A stretch of DNA of 64,000 nt from Myxococcales bacterium (GTDB taxonomy: Bacteria > Myxococcota_A > Polyangia > Polyangiales > Polyangiaceae): the NCBI GenBank assembly GCA_016703425.1, contig JADJCA010000007.1, positions 372,001 to 436,000 of the forward strand, written 5' to 3'. Positions 1-8,431 of this stretch are shown here, one piece after another (positions within the stretch are counted from its first letter, which is position 1; every line of letters begins with the position of its first letter). Position numbers and translations under genes: made by a program. The notes below the pieces were generated by a model. It searched no databases. It saw only the letters and a program-made list of their open reading frames with translations, and was not told the origin of the DNA.

Positions 1-1656
1 CGCCGCGTCGATGTACCCCTCCACGACCGCTTCGATATACCGCGCCCGCCAGCGGTCACGCGGCAGCTCAAGCTGCGTCTGGTACATCGCCCGAACGACC
101 TCTTCGAGGGCAAGCGGGTGCGCGGCGTTGGCGTCGTCGCGCGCCTCGACCCGCTCGGTGAAGTGTTTGCCGGCGGCGAAGGCCAGCTCTTCGAGCTCAT
201 CGGCTTCTTCGTAGAAGGTCTCGCGCTCCGTCGCGTCGCCGCTGGTGAAGGCCTCGGCGACGTCGAGCGAGAGGTGCGAAATATTCTTTTGCCGCAAGAC
301 CGTGACGAGATCGTCCTCCGACGACAGATCGCGTTCTGGATCCATGCACAAGACCCCGCACAGCTCGCGCAGCGCCTCGAAGGGCATGCCCACCTCGAAG
401 ACGAGGGAGCGAACGCCAGCCACGTAGAGGTTGTACGCGATGGCGTCGTGGGGGGCCGCCGGCTCCCACACGAGAGTCCGGCCGGCAAGCCAACCTTGCG
501 GGCGGATCTCGAGGCGCAGCGGCTCGCCGGTCCTGGACATCTCGCCGAGGGTGTCGTGCGCAGCGCGAAGCGCTCGCTGCGTGTTCACGTGGTCGAGGCC
601 GCCGGCGCGCGCCGACGTCAGCGCTTGCTCGAGCTGCCGCAGGAGCTCGCGGGCCGCCTGGCCCCGCGGCTCGAGATCGAGCGCCGACGCAGCCGGGCGG
701 CTCTCCTCGGCGCGGCTCGGCGGGATTGACTGGATGAGGGGCGTGCCGCCCTGAAGGATCTTCTCGAGCGCGTCGAGCACCGCGGCGCGCATTTCGGCGG
801 CGTTGCCGTGACGGTTGCGCCGGTCCCACGCGAGCGCCTTGTCGATGAGCGAGATGAGCTCGAGCGGCAGGTCGGGCGCCATGCGCGCCACCGACGGCAC
901 CGGCGTCGTGGCCGCCATCATCAGCGACTCTTGCTCGCTCTTTCCGTGATTGATGCGCCGTCCCGTGCAGAGCGCATGGATGATGGCGCCCACGGAGAAG
1001 AGGTCGGTGCGGCCATCGAGCTGATCGGACAGCCCCATGGCCTGCTCCGGCGACATGTACGCCGGCGTTCCAACGGCCGTCGGCGCACCTTGCCCCTCAC
1101 TCGTCATCGCGTAGCGGAGCTGCGCGACGCCGAAGTCGAGGAGCTTCACCTGACTCGCCTTCGTGAGGAAGATGTTCGCAGGCTTGAGGTCGCGATGGAT
1201 GACCCCTTGCTGGTGACAGGCCTCGAGGCAGTCGAGAATCTGAGCCGCGATGCGGAGCACGTCGGGCGGCGGGACGCGGCGTCCGATGCGCTTCCAGTAG
1301 TCCCGCAAGGTCTCGCCCTCGAGCAGCTCCATCACGAGGAACGGCTCGCCGTTCTCCGAGGTGTCGTCGTCGAGCACCGAAACGCAGCCGGGGTGCCCGA
1401 CGCGGTTGGCTACATAGCCTTCCATGAGGAAGCGCTCGGTCACCTTCGGGTCGCGGGCGAACTCCTGATGAAGGATCTTGATGGCCGCTCGCTGGCCGTT
1501 GCGATGCGTCGACGCATAAACCGCAGCCATTCCGCCCAGTCCAATGAACGCGTCGAGGCGCCACTTGCCTCGCAGCGTGGTGCCGACGCGCTGCATGTAT
1601 TGCTGCTCGTCGGGGCGCGCCTCGCGGGCGCCCTTCTTGCTCGAGGGGTCGGCCAT
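1..1656 (-). CDS. Ser/Thr protein kinase (Hanks type), 3' end beyond the window
   Basis: Cytoplasmic protein kinase that phosphorylates Ser/Thr residues. It is open for 552 codons to base 1, so the C-terminus is missing. The ATG at 1656 opens MADPSSKKGA. The glycine loop GLGGMAAVY is near residues 39-47, the ATP-binding Lys is K60 (AAIK), the catalytic loop is HRDLKPAN (D156) and the Mg loop is DFG (D174). All key residues are present, followed by an APE-like GTPAYMSPEQ segment. The kinase domain ends near residue 300. The rest is not a membrane segment. It contains a stretch (LEIRPQGWLAGRTLVWE, later SSEDDLVTVLRQKNISHLS) resembling a globular domain I recall from HEAT-repeat and signalling proteins of delta-proteobacteria, but I cannot name it. 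The downstream P-type-ATPase-like gene lies on the same strand 47 bases upstream. The kinase call is sure; the substrate is unknown. Confidence 0.93.
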   Translation of the reverse strand, partial: MADPSSKKGAREARPDEQQYMQRVGTTLRGKWRLDAFIGLGGMAAVYASTHRNGQRAAIKILHQEFARDPKVTERFLMEGYVANRVGHPGCVSVLDDDTSENGEPFLVMELLEGETLRDYWKRIGRRVPPPDVLRIAAQILDCLEACHQQGVIHRDLKPANIFLTKASQVKLLDFGVAQLRYAMTSEGQGAPTAVGTPAYMSPEQAMGLSDQLDGRTDLFSVGAIIHALCTGRRINHGKSEQESLMMAATTPVPSVARMAPDLPLELISLIDKALAWDRRNRHGNAAEMRAAVLDALEKILQGGTPLIQSIPPSRAEESRPAASALDLEPRGQAARELLRQLEQALTSARAGGLDHVNTQRALRAAHDTLGEMSRTGEPLRLEIRPQGWLAGRTLVWEPAAPHDAIAYNLYVAGVRSLVFEVGMPFEALRELCGVLCMDPERDLSSEDDLVTVLRQKNISHLSLDVAEAFTSGDATERETFYEEADELEELAFAAGKHFTERVEARDDANAAHPLALEEVVRAMYQTQLELPRDRWRARYIEAVVEGYIDAA

Positions 1657-1703
1657 GGATGCCTGATTACGCATGCCAAGCTATCGCGGCGCGGGCAGAT
1701 TGA

Positions 1704-3977
1704 CTACCGCTCCAGGCGCCAGTGCGCGAGGCCGAGGCCCAAGCCCCCGGCGGCCGGGGCCAGCCAAGCGAGGTCAACCGGGACAAGGCCGGTCGAAAGG
1801 CCCAACGCCACCAGCGCCCCGGGGAGGGCGGTCACCGCCAGGGCCACGCCGGGGACGTCTTGGACCGACTTCGCCAGGGTCACCGCCTCGGCTGCAAGGT
1901 CGGGTTTCCTAGCGGCCAAACGGATCGACCATTCGCCTTGCGCAGCGCCGGCAGCGCCGAGCGCGATGGCGACGCCTGCCGCCCCAAGGGCCGCGTCGTC
2001 GTCCTCCGCGGTGCCTATGACACCTACGCAAGCACCGGAAGTAGCGAGCGCTCGCACCTCCGCGCCACACTCGTCGCGCAACACGTCCGGGCGCACGTGC
2101 TCGATGCCCAAGGACAGCCCGAGCGCCTCGGCGGCGTCGCGCGAAGACCCTGAGAGCAGCACCGGTTCCACCTCCGCGCGAAGCGCGATCTCCACCGCCG
2201 CGCGAGCGCCGTGCGCGAGATCGTCTTGGAGGACGACCCATCCGAGCAGGCGCCCCCCTTCGGCGACCAACACAACGTGCCGCCCCTTCTTCTCAAGCCC
2301 TCGGATGGCGGACTCTTGGGCCGCGACGCTGACACCTTCACGCATGCAAAGGGCCTTCTTGCCGACGACCACGCGCTCGCCGTTGGTCGCCTGCGCCGTC
2401 ACTCCGAGGCCGACGTGCTGCGTGAGCGCCATCAACGCGAGGCTCGTTCGCTCCCGTGACGCGAAGGCGAGCGCGGGACTCAGCACCGCTGGGCCGACCG
2501 CCTGCGCTGCCGCCCTCGCCAGCGCCATGACGCGTGCTGCATCGCCTTCGCGTTGCGTTTCGATAGAAACGATCTCGGGGCGCCCCTCGAGGGCCGCCGT
2601 GTCGGCACAAAACACGAGGCGCTCGACGGAGGCTGCGGTGTCGAAGGCGGCTGGATCGCGATAGAAGATCGCGCGCGAGAAGGCCTCGTCGCGCGCCCGT
2701 TGTACGCGAAGGCTCGCGAGGGCAAAGGCTCCAGCGAGGGGAACCGAGGCGAGCACGGCCAAGAGAACGAGCGGCGCTTCGACGACCGACAGGGGCCACA
2801 GGGCGAGGGCGCCCATGGCGAGGGCGAGACTCGGGGCCCCAAAGACCGCGACGGGTCGCCAGCGGAGCATTCGGCCCGTGTGGTGCTCCCGGTTGGTGAG
2901 GCGACAGAGCACGCGATCGTTGCCTACGAAGGTCGCCTGCACGGTGAGCGTCCCCGAAGCGAGGCGAGCGCCGGCGATGACCGACTGCCCGACGCGGCGG
3001 GGCTCCTCGAAGGTCGCATGCGGATACGGCCTGACGGTGCCCTCCCCCTCCATGACGACACCATCGACGGGAACGGTCTCGCCGGAAGACAACGTGAGCC
3101 GCTCGCCAACGTCGACCTTCGTGCTGGGAAGACCGTGGCCCGCAGCGGCGGCGCGACGCCGCGCCGCCTCGCCTTTGCGCGCCATGCGCTCAGCGAGGAC
3201 AACGGCCACGACGAGCCCAAGTATGCCCATCGTCGCCGCGCGAAGGGCGGGCACGAGGAGGCGCGGAGCGAGCAGGCCGGCGGCGCAAGCAAAGGCGGCC
3301 AAGAGCGCTGGGGGCAACATGAGCGAGGTCCAGCGATTGGGACCGTGAGCTTGGAGCGACGGCCCGCGCCGCAGCGCCACGAAGAGAGCGGCCACGGCGG
3401 CGGCGCTGACCGCGAAGAGAAGAGTCGGCGCGCGGAGGAAGAGCGCGAGCGTGGCCGCCGCGACGCTCACGGCGAATGCTTCGCGGAGGCCGACGCGCAC
3501 CGCGATGGGCGCGCGCCCTCGGGCGACCGTCGGTCGTTCGGGTTCGCTCGCGGGCGCCGGATCGCTCGGAGCCGACGCGTCCACACTGCCGCTCGCGCCA
3601 CGCAACGGCTCCGAGCTCTCGGTGAGGGCGGCTGGCTTCGGTTCGGGCTTCGGCTCTTGGTGCTCGACGCGCTCGGCGGCCGCGGCGACGACTGGCGCGA
3701 GCACCTCGGGCGGCGCCACCGCGCGCTCTCGCGCGGGTGCCCCGGCGTCACTCCCCGTCACGACGTGCGGCGATGCCGGGGCAGGCTCTCGCGTGACGCT
3801 GTCCGAGAGCACCGCCGGGGTCGAGGTCCGCGCGGATGGCGGCCGAGGCGACAGCGACGGCGCAACGGCGGGCGGTTCGGCCGTGTGGCTCTCGAGCGCG
3901 GCGCGAGCGCCTCGAAGGTGCGACTCCTTGCACGCCTTGTCGCAGTAGTACGTGAACTTGCCGGAGACGATGGCCAC
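1704..3977 (-). CDS. Degenerate heavy-metal P-type-ATPase-like membrane protein with N-terminal zinc-ribbon
   Basis: The layout follows a P1B metal ATPase: a Cys-rich start (YYCDKACKESH, residues 10-20), a Pro/Glu/Ala-rich linker (30-155), two membrane hairpins (165-260), an actuator domain (285-365, with GETVPVDGVVMEGE), a hairpin (373-425), and a HAD-type P/N domain ending in two helices. Every catalytic signature is altered. TGES is replaced around 318-329 (HATFEEPRRVG). The metal-site CPC is SVPLAG (411-416). DKTGT reads ADTAAL (458-463). The TGD loop reads LSGSS. GDGxND reads GTAEDDDA (655-661). It is therefore unlikely to pump ions and may sense, store or scaffold. The GTG at 3977 is the first usual start in frame, but 23 in-frame codons upstream contain CPACGRG, which would pair with CDKAC as a zinc ribbon. 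A CTG at 4046 overlaps the argD stop codon. The true start is uncertain. Confidence 0.8.
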   Translation of the reverse strand: MAIVSGKFTYYCDKACKESHLRGARAALESHTAEPPAVAPSLSPRPPSARTSTPAVLSDSVTREPAPASPHVVTGSDAGAPARERAVAPPEVLAPVVAAAAERVEHQEPKPEPKPAALTESSEPLRGASGSVDASAPSDPAPASEPERPTVARGRAPIAVRVGLREAFAVSVAAATLALFLRAPTLLFAVSAAAVAALFVALRRGPSLQAHGPNRWTSLMLPPALLAAFACAAGLLAPRLLVPALRAATMGILGLVVAVVLAERMARKGEAARRRAAAAGHGLPSTKVDVGERLTLSSGETVPVDGVVMEGEGTVRPYPHATFEEPRRVGQSVIAGARLASGTLTVQATFVGNDRVLCRLTNREHHTGRMLRWRPVAVFGAPSLALAMGALALWPLSVVEAPLVLLAVLASVPLAGAFALASLRVQRARDEAFSRAIFYRDPAAFDTAASVERLVFCADTAALEGRPEIVSIETQREGDAARVMALARAAAQAVGPAVLSPALAFASRERTSLALMALTQHVGLGVTAQATNGERVVVGKKALCMREGVSVAAQESAIRGLEKKGRHVVLVAEGGRLLGWVVLQDDLAHGARAAVEIALRAEVEPVLLSGSSRDAAEALGLSLGIEHVRPDVLRDECGAEVRALATSGACVGVIGTAEDDDAALGAAGVAIALGAAGAAQGEWSIRLAARKPDLAAEAVTLAKSVQDVPGVALAVTALPGALVALGLSTGLVPVDLAWLAPAAGGLGLGLAHWRLER

Positions 3978-4042
3978 CTGCCCGGCGCGAAGCGCGTCGA
4001 TGCCGCGTCCGCAGGCGGGACAACGGAGCTCGGCGCCTCCGG

Positions 4043-5263
4043 TCAGGAGCGCCCCGCGGCGGGCAGCTCGCCGAGCACACGGCGCACGGTCGCGACGCCC
4101 TCTTTGAGCTCACCCTCGGTGACGACCAACGGCGGCGAGAAGCGAAGCACGCGTTCGCCGGCGGCCGTGAGCAAGACGCCGGCGGCCTGCAGCTTCGGGA
4201 GCACGTCTCGGGCGACGAACCCGGGCTTGAGCACGAGTCCGCGCAAGAGGCCCAAGCCCCGCTCGCCTTCGCAGACGGCGGGCAGGTCCGCGACGACCCG
4301 CTTGAGCTCGTGACTCAAGAACTCGCCCTTTCGCGCCGCACCGGCGATGAGGTCTTCCTCGTCGAGGGCGGCGAGCACGGCCAACGCCGCGGCGCACGCG
4401 AGCGGGTTGCCGCCGAAGGTCGAGCCGTGGGTGCCCGGCGGCAACGCGCCGCGGAGCGCCTCGGTCGTGAGCATGGCGCCGATGGGGAACCCTCCGCCGA
4501 GGCCCTTGGCGAGCGAGATGGCGTCGGGGCAAACGTCGGGACCGTCGCTCTCGTGGCCGAGGAACGTGCCGGTGCGGCCCAACCCCGTTTGCACTTCGTC
4601 GATGAGGAGAAGCGCGCCGTGCGCCGTGGCGAGACGTCGCAGCTCCGTCAGGAAGCCACGGGGCGGCGCGAGCACGCCCCCCTCCCCCTGAAGCGGCTCC
4701 ACGATGATCGCGGCGACGTCTGGTCCCATCGCGTCAGCCACCGCTTTCGCGTCGCCGTAGGGCACGTGCGTCACGGCCCCGAGCTCGCCGAAGCCCTCGC
4801 GGTATTTCGCCGTGCCGGTCATCGAGAGCGCGCCGAGCGTGCGCCCGTGAAAGGCGTTGAGGAACGCGACGACGCGCGTCCGCGCTTTGTCGCCGCGCGC
4901 GAAATGATGATGGCGCGCCAGCTTCAAGAGCGCTTCGTTGGCTTCCGCGCCGGAGTTGCAGAAAAACGCGCGGGCCATCTTGGTGCGCGCCGTCAGGGCG
5001 ACGGCGAGCTCGATGTTCCGGTCGTTGTAGAAGTAGTTCGAGACGTGCATCACGCGCGCCGCTTGCTCGGCGATGGCCTGCGTGAGCTTCTTGTGCCCGT
5101 GACCGAGCGCGCACACGGCTACGCCGGCGCACAGGTCGAGGTAGCGGCGCCCCTCCACGTCGTAGAGCGAGGTGCCTTCGCCGCGGGCCATGACGACCGG
5201 CGCGGGGCGGTAGTTTTCGTAGAGGTGTTGGGCGGCCTGGGCGAGCAACTCGGTCTGCGACAT
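4043..5263 (-). CDS. argD: Acetylornithine aminotransferase (class III, PLP)
   Basis: Transfers the amino group between glutamate and N-acetylglutamate semialdehyde to give N-acetylornithine in arginine synthesis. The length (406 residues) is typical. It has FCNSGAEANEA (PLP phosphate cup), FHGRTLGALS, the LLLIDEVQTGLGRTG block with the Asp that binds the pyridine nitrogen, and the Schiff-base lysine K253 in SLAKGLGGGFPIGA. THGSTFGGNPLA follows. The start is ATG at 5263. Its stop overlaps a possible upstream start of the P-type-ATPase-like gene. No other arginine gene is next to it, so a related role (succinylornithine or another omega-amino substrate) cannot be excluded from sequence, but the motifs fit ArgD best. 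Confidence 0.88.
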   Translation of the reverse strand: MSQTELLAQAAQHLYENYRPAPVVMARGEGTSLYDVEGRRYLDLCAGVAVCALGHGHKKLTQAIAEQAARVMHVSNYFYNDRNIELAVALTARTKMARAFFCNSGAEANEALLKLARHHHFARGDKARTRVVAFLNAFHGRTLGALSMTGTAKYREGFGELGAVTHVPYGDAKAVADAMGPDVAAIIVEPLQGEGGVLAPPRGFLTELRRLATAHGALLLIDEVQTGLGRTGTFLGHESDGPDVCPDAISLAKGLGGGFPIGAMLTTEALRGALPPGTHGSTFGGNPLACAAALAVLAALDEEDLIAGAARKGEFLSHELKRVVADLPAVCEGERGLGLLRGLVLKPGFVARDVLPKLQAAGVLLTAAGERVLRFSPPLVVTEGELKEGVATVRRVLGELPAAGRS

Positions 5264-5299
5264 CGGCCGAGAGGCTAGCGCGTCATTCGCGTACGCGCC

Positions 5300-6094
5300 T
5301 CACCGAGTTTCGCGCAACGAGGCGATGCGCGCGCCGATCTCGGCGAAGCCGGCCCCCATCTCCTTTGACGCCACGAAACGGGGCGGCACCACGAGGCGCG
5401 GCACGTAGGCCGCGACGTTCGCGACGCCGAAGGTCGACGAGAACGCCGCGAAACACGAGGCGTCGTTCAGACTGTCGCCGAGGTATGCGTAGCGATGAAG
5501 CGCGGCCCCCGCGTCTTCGCCGAAGCGAGCCGCCAAGAACCGAACGACCCCCGAGGCCTTGTCGACGCCGTCGTAGGTCGCGTGCAGGTGAACGCTGGAG
5601 CGCGTCGTCTTGGCCCCAAAAGACTCCACGAAGGTCGCGAGCTCATCGACGCGCGACGCCGGCACCTTCACCCGCTCGCCGATGTCCCACGCCATGTCGG
5701 TCACGCGCCCGGCCACGTCGTCGGCGAGGGTGAGCCCGGCGAAATGCTCGGCGACGCGAGCCACGAGCCCCTCGAGCCTTGCGCGGCGCTCCTTCCTTAG
5801 GTCCGCTGAGACAAAGTCCGTTCGCTCGACGAAGCGGCCTTCGCGATAGAGCCCCACGGCTCCGTTCTCCGTGACGGCGCCGTCGATGGGCCACTGCCTG
5901 ACGACGAGCTCGCCCCAGAGCGCCGGCCTGCCCGTGACGGCGACGAGGCGAAGGCCGAGGGCTCGCAGTCGAAAGAGCGTGCCAAAGGCCTCTTCCGTCA
6001 AGGCGCCGTGCGAGAGCAGCGTATCGTCGAGATCGAACAGCACGCCCTTCAGGCGACGGGCCGCATCTTGGTTGAAGCGGGCCAGCGGCATCAT
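5300..6094 (-). CDS. HAD-family phosphatase (Cof / mannosyl-3-phosphoglycerate phosphatase-like)
   Basis: A 264-residue cytoplasmic hydrolase of the haloacid dehalogenase superfamily, cap type IIB. Motif I is FDLDDTLLS (nucleophile D21, acid D23), motif II is VAVTGRP, and motif IV is YLGDSLNDASCF, which binds Mg. A Lys in the cap-to-core return (DGVDKASGV) serves as motif III. The domain order and length match Cof-like and mannosyl-3-phosphoglycerate phosphatases, but the true substrate cannot be read from sequence. The start ATG (6094) overlaps the stop of the methyltransferase gene by four bases (ATGA), so the two are translationally coupled. A second ATG follows immediately (MMPLARF). Confidence 0.85.
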   Translation of the reverse strand: MMPLARFNQDAARRLKGVLFDLDDTLLSHGALTEEAFGTLFRLRALGLRLVAVTGRPALWGELVVRQWPIDGAVTENGAVGLYREGRFVERTDFVSADLRKERRARLEGLVARVAEHFAGLTLADDVAGRVTDMAWDIGERVKVPASRVDELATFVESFGAKTTRSSVHLHATYDGVDKASGVVRFLAARFGEDAGAALHRYAYLGDSLNDASCFAAFSSTFGVANVAAYVPRLVVPPRFVASKEMGAGFAEIGARIASLRETR

Positions 6095-7290
6095 CGCGGG
6101 TCAATCCTCGCGAGCAGCGCCTTCAGGTAGAGCCCTTCGTTGAAGGCCGCGTTGACCGGGTGATCGGCGCCCTGAAACGCACGGTCCCAAACCATCGCGG
6201 AGACGTTCGCGCGGAGCGCCCCCGTCGCCAACGCGCGCGTCAGCGCATGAAGATCGATGGCCGCCGAGCAGGAGCACAGGACGAGGACGCCGCCCGGTGC
6301 AACGGCGCGGCAGCCCGCCTCGGCGAGCTTCGAGTAGGCGACGAGCGCCGCTTCGCGCGCGCTGCGCGTGGGCGCGAGGCGCGGGGGATCGACGATGACG
6401 AGATCGTAGCCGCCGGCCTCACCAGCCTCCGCGAGGGCGCGCTTTGCGTCGCGCTTGACGTACTCGATGCGTCCTTCCAACCCGTTCATGCGCGCGCACT
6501 CGGCGCCGACCTCAAGGGCGAGGGCGCTCTCGTCCACGGAGCGCACGGAGAGCGCGCCGCCACGCGCCGCGGCCATCGCAAAGGAGCCGACGTAGCTGAA
6601 GGTATCGAGCACGCGCTGGCCCTTGGCGATCTGCTCGACGCGAGCCCGGAGGCCGCGCTGATCGAAGTAGAAGCCCGTCTTCTGCCCGAGTTCGAGCGGC
6701 AGCCGGTAGTGGAGCCCTCGTTCGTGGAACGCGAGTTCGGCGACGGCCTCGCCTCGAACCACGCCCCGGCCGGGCTCGAAGCCCTCCTGTTTCGCCACGT
6801 TGGCCGGCGTCCGATCGAGGATGACCTTCGCCTTGGTGACGTCGAGCAGCGCCGACAGGAGCAACGCTTCGCGGTGCTTCATGCCCACCGTGAGGAGCTG
6901 CATGACGAGCGCGTCGCCGAAGCGGTCGACGACGAGCCCTGGCAAGCCGTCCCCTTCCGCGTGAATCAAGCGGTAGCCGTCGGTCTTGCCCTCGCCCAAA
7001 TGGAGGCGTTCGCGGAAGGCTGCGGCACGGTGAATGCGGGCGCGAAAGAACGCCGCGTCGAGCTTGGTGCTGTCGTCGCGGACGAGGATGCGTACAGGGA
7101 TGGCGGACCGGGGCGAATAGAAGCCGCGTCCCATGAGGTTTCCGCGTGGGTCAATGACCGACACCTCGTCGCCAGCCGTCGCGCCCCCTTCGACGCGATC
7201 GACGGCCTGGGCGTAGACCCACGGGTGACCGGCCCAAACCGGCTGAACGTGTCCTGGTTTGAGGCGCACAACGGGCATCGGCCGCACCAT
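6091..7290 (-). CDS. RlmI-like class I SAM-dependent rRNA methyltransferase with PUA domain
   Basis: Likely methylates a cytosine or similar base of 23S rRNA. An N-terminal PUA-like domain (VVRLKPGHVQPVWAGHPWVYA, split over residues 6-26, then DEVSVIDPRGN) is followed by an RlmI central domain and a Rossmann methyltransferase. The latter has RVLDTFSYVGSFAMAAARGG (SAM loop), YDLVIVDPPRL (catalytic DPP motif) and VLCSCSAAI near the C-terminus. I chose the ATG at 7290 (MVRPMPV) because the PUA domain starts just after it and a GGAG lies upstream. An open frame to 7431 encodes low-complexity sequence and is probably not translated. The gene is coupled to the HAD gene. RlmK or a YccW-type paralogue is the main alternative. 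Confidence 0.88.
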   Translation of the reverse strand: MVRPMPVVRLKPGHVQPVWAGHPWVYAQAVDRVEGGATAGDEVSVIDPRGNLMGRGFYSPRSAIPVRILVRDDSTKLDAAFFRARIHRAAAFRERLHLGEGKTDGYRLIHAEGDGLPGLVVDRFGDALVMQLLTVGMKHREALLLSALLDVTKAKVILDRTPANVAKQEGFEPGRGVVRGEAVAELAFHERGLHYRLPLELGQKTGFYFDQRGLRARVEQIAKGQRVLDTFSYVGSFAMAAARGGALSVRSVDESALALEVGAECARMNGLEGRIEYVKRDAKRALAEAGEAGGYDLVIVDPPRLAPTRSAREAALVAYSKLAEAGCRAVAPGGVLVLCSCSAAIDLHALTRALATGALRANVSAMVWDRAFQGADHPVNAAFNEGLYLKALLARIDPR

Positions 7291-7543
7291 ACATGAGCCG
7301 CGCTCCGTCGAGCGACCGGCGGGGCGGTCGTTGGGGTTCCTTGGCGTTCCCTGCCCCCCGCCCCGCGATTTTGGCAGGGCTCCGTGAAGCGGCGCGTATC
7401 GGCAGAGTGAACCAGCGGTCACAGCCCCCAAAAAAGGATGCGGATCTTTCGACGGTCCGCCCCTCGGAGGATGGCATCTCGGTTGCTAAACTAGTCCCCG
7501 CGGGCAGGGCGATGGCGCCAGCAGCCCGCTGAGGTTCTCCCCC
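7291..7543. promoter_or_regulatory. Divergent promoter region of the RlmI-like and beta-barrel genes
   Basis: 253 bases that must drive both genes. I see the sequence TTGCTAAACTAGT near 7483-7495 as a possible -10-like AT-rich spot, but no clear -35 or operator. Confidence 0.4.
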
Positions 7544-8413
7544 ATGACCTTCTCGAAGATGACCGTCTCGGCCCGCCGCACGTGCGCAACCTTCATCGCT
7601 GCCGCCGCCGTCGCGGCCGCCGGGTCGGCCTCTGCGCAACAGGCTGCGTGCCCTCCGGGGAGTTGGTTCTGTGAGTCGGCGACCCCGGCAACGCCAGCGC
7701 CCGCGGCCCCCGCGCCGGCCGGCTCGTTGCAACCACTGCCGCCGGCCGCGCCGGCCGCGGCGCCCGCAGCACCGGCAGCCGCCGCTCCGCCCGTCGTCGT
7801 CTATCAACCGGGACCGCCGGTGGTGGTGGTGCAAGGCAAGGCCGAGAAGCCGGCGCCCTATCCGTATTCGCCGCGCGATCCCGATGCGCGGCCGCGGCGC
7901 GAGTGGGGCCTGAACCTCCACATGCAGGGCGCCATGATCGGAAGCGGCAAGGACAACGACGCGGGCATGGGCGGCATGGGTCTCGGTCTCCGCTACCGGC
8001 CCCACCCCGTCGTCGCCATCGAGCCCTCGATCGATTTCTACGGCGGTCACGACTACAACGGCTACCGCCGCGGCGAGACGGCCTTTTCGATCAACACGCT
8101 GCTCTTTGCGACGCCCCGCGCGAAGGTCGTGCAGCTCTACTTCCCCATCGGCTTCGGATGGGCGGGAGCCCGCGTCCGTGACGGCCAAACGGCCGGCGGC
8201 GACTCGAGCTACAGCTACTTCGGCATGTCCGCTGGCATCGGCCTCGAGTTCCGCGTGGCGCGACACTTCGCGCTCAATACGGACCTCCGCGGATTCGTCC
8301 GGGGCCGCACCGACCAAGAGGCGGCGGCCCGCCCCGAATTCGTCGACGGGTCTCGTCGCACCAACACGTCCGGTGGCGGCCTGTTCACGCTCGGGATGAC
8401 GTTCTACTTCTGA
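7544..8413 (+). CDS. Secreted outer-membrane beta-barrel-like protein with Pro/Ala-rich N-terminal linker
   Basis: Unrecognised family. Residues 1-32 form a signal peptide with an AxA-type end (GSASAQQ). A short CPPGSWFCES segment could form a disulfide. Residues 45-85 are almost entirely Pro and Ala. From about residue 118 the sequence alternates Gly and aromatic residues (WGLNLHMQGAMIG, GLGLRYRPHPVVAIEPSID, YSYFGMSAGIGLEFRV) and ends LGMTFYF. A C-terminal Phe after alternating hydrophobic strands is the usual BamA signal for outer-membrane barrels, so an eight-strand OmpA/OmpW-like barrel is likely. It stands alone on the plus strand, with 253 bases upstream and a minus-strand kinase gene 18 bases downstream. 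Confidence 0.8.
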   Translation: MTFSKMTVSARRTCATFIAAAAVAAAGSASAQQAACPPGSWFCESATPATPAPAAPAPAGSLQPLPPAAPAAAPAAPAAAAPPVVVYQPGPPVVVVQGKAEKPAPYPYSPRDPDARPRREWGLNLHMQGAMIGSGKDNDAGMGGMGLGLRYRPHPVVAIEPSIDFYGGHDYNGYRRGETAFSINTLLFATPRAKVVQLYFPIGFGWAGARVRDGQTAGGDSSYSYFGMSAGIGLEFRVARHFALNTDLRGFVRGRTDQEAAARPEFVDGSRRTNTSGGGLFTLGMTFYF

Positions 8414-8431
8414 GTCGAGCCATCGACCCCG

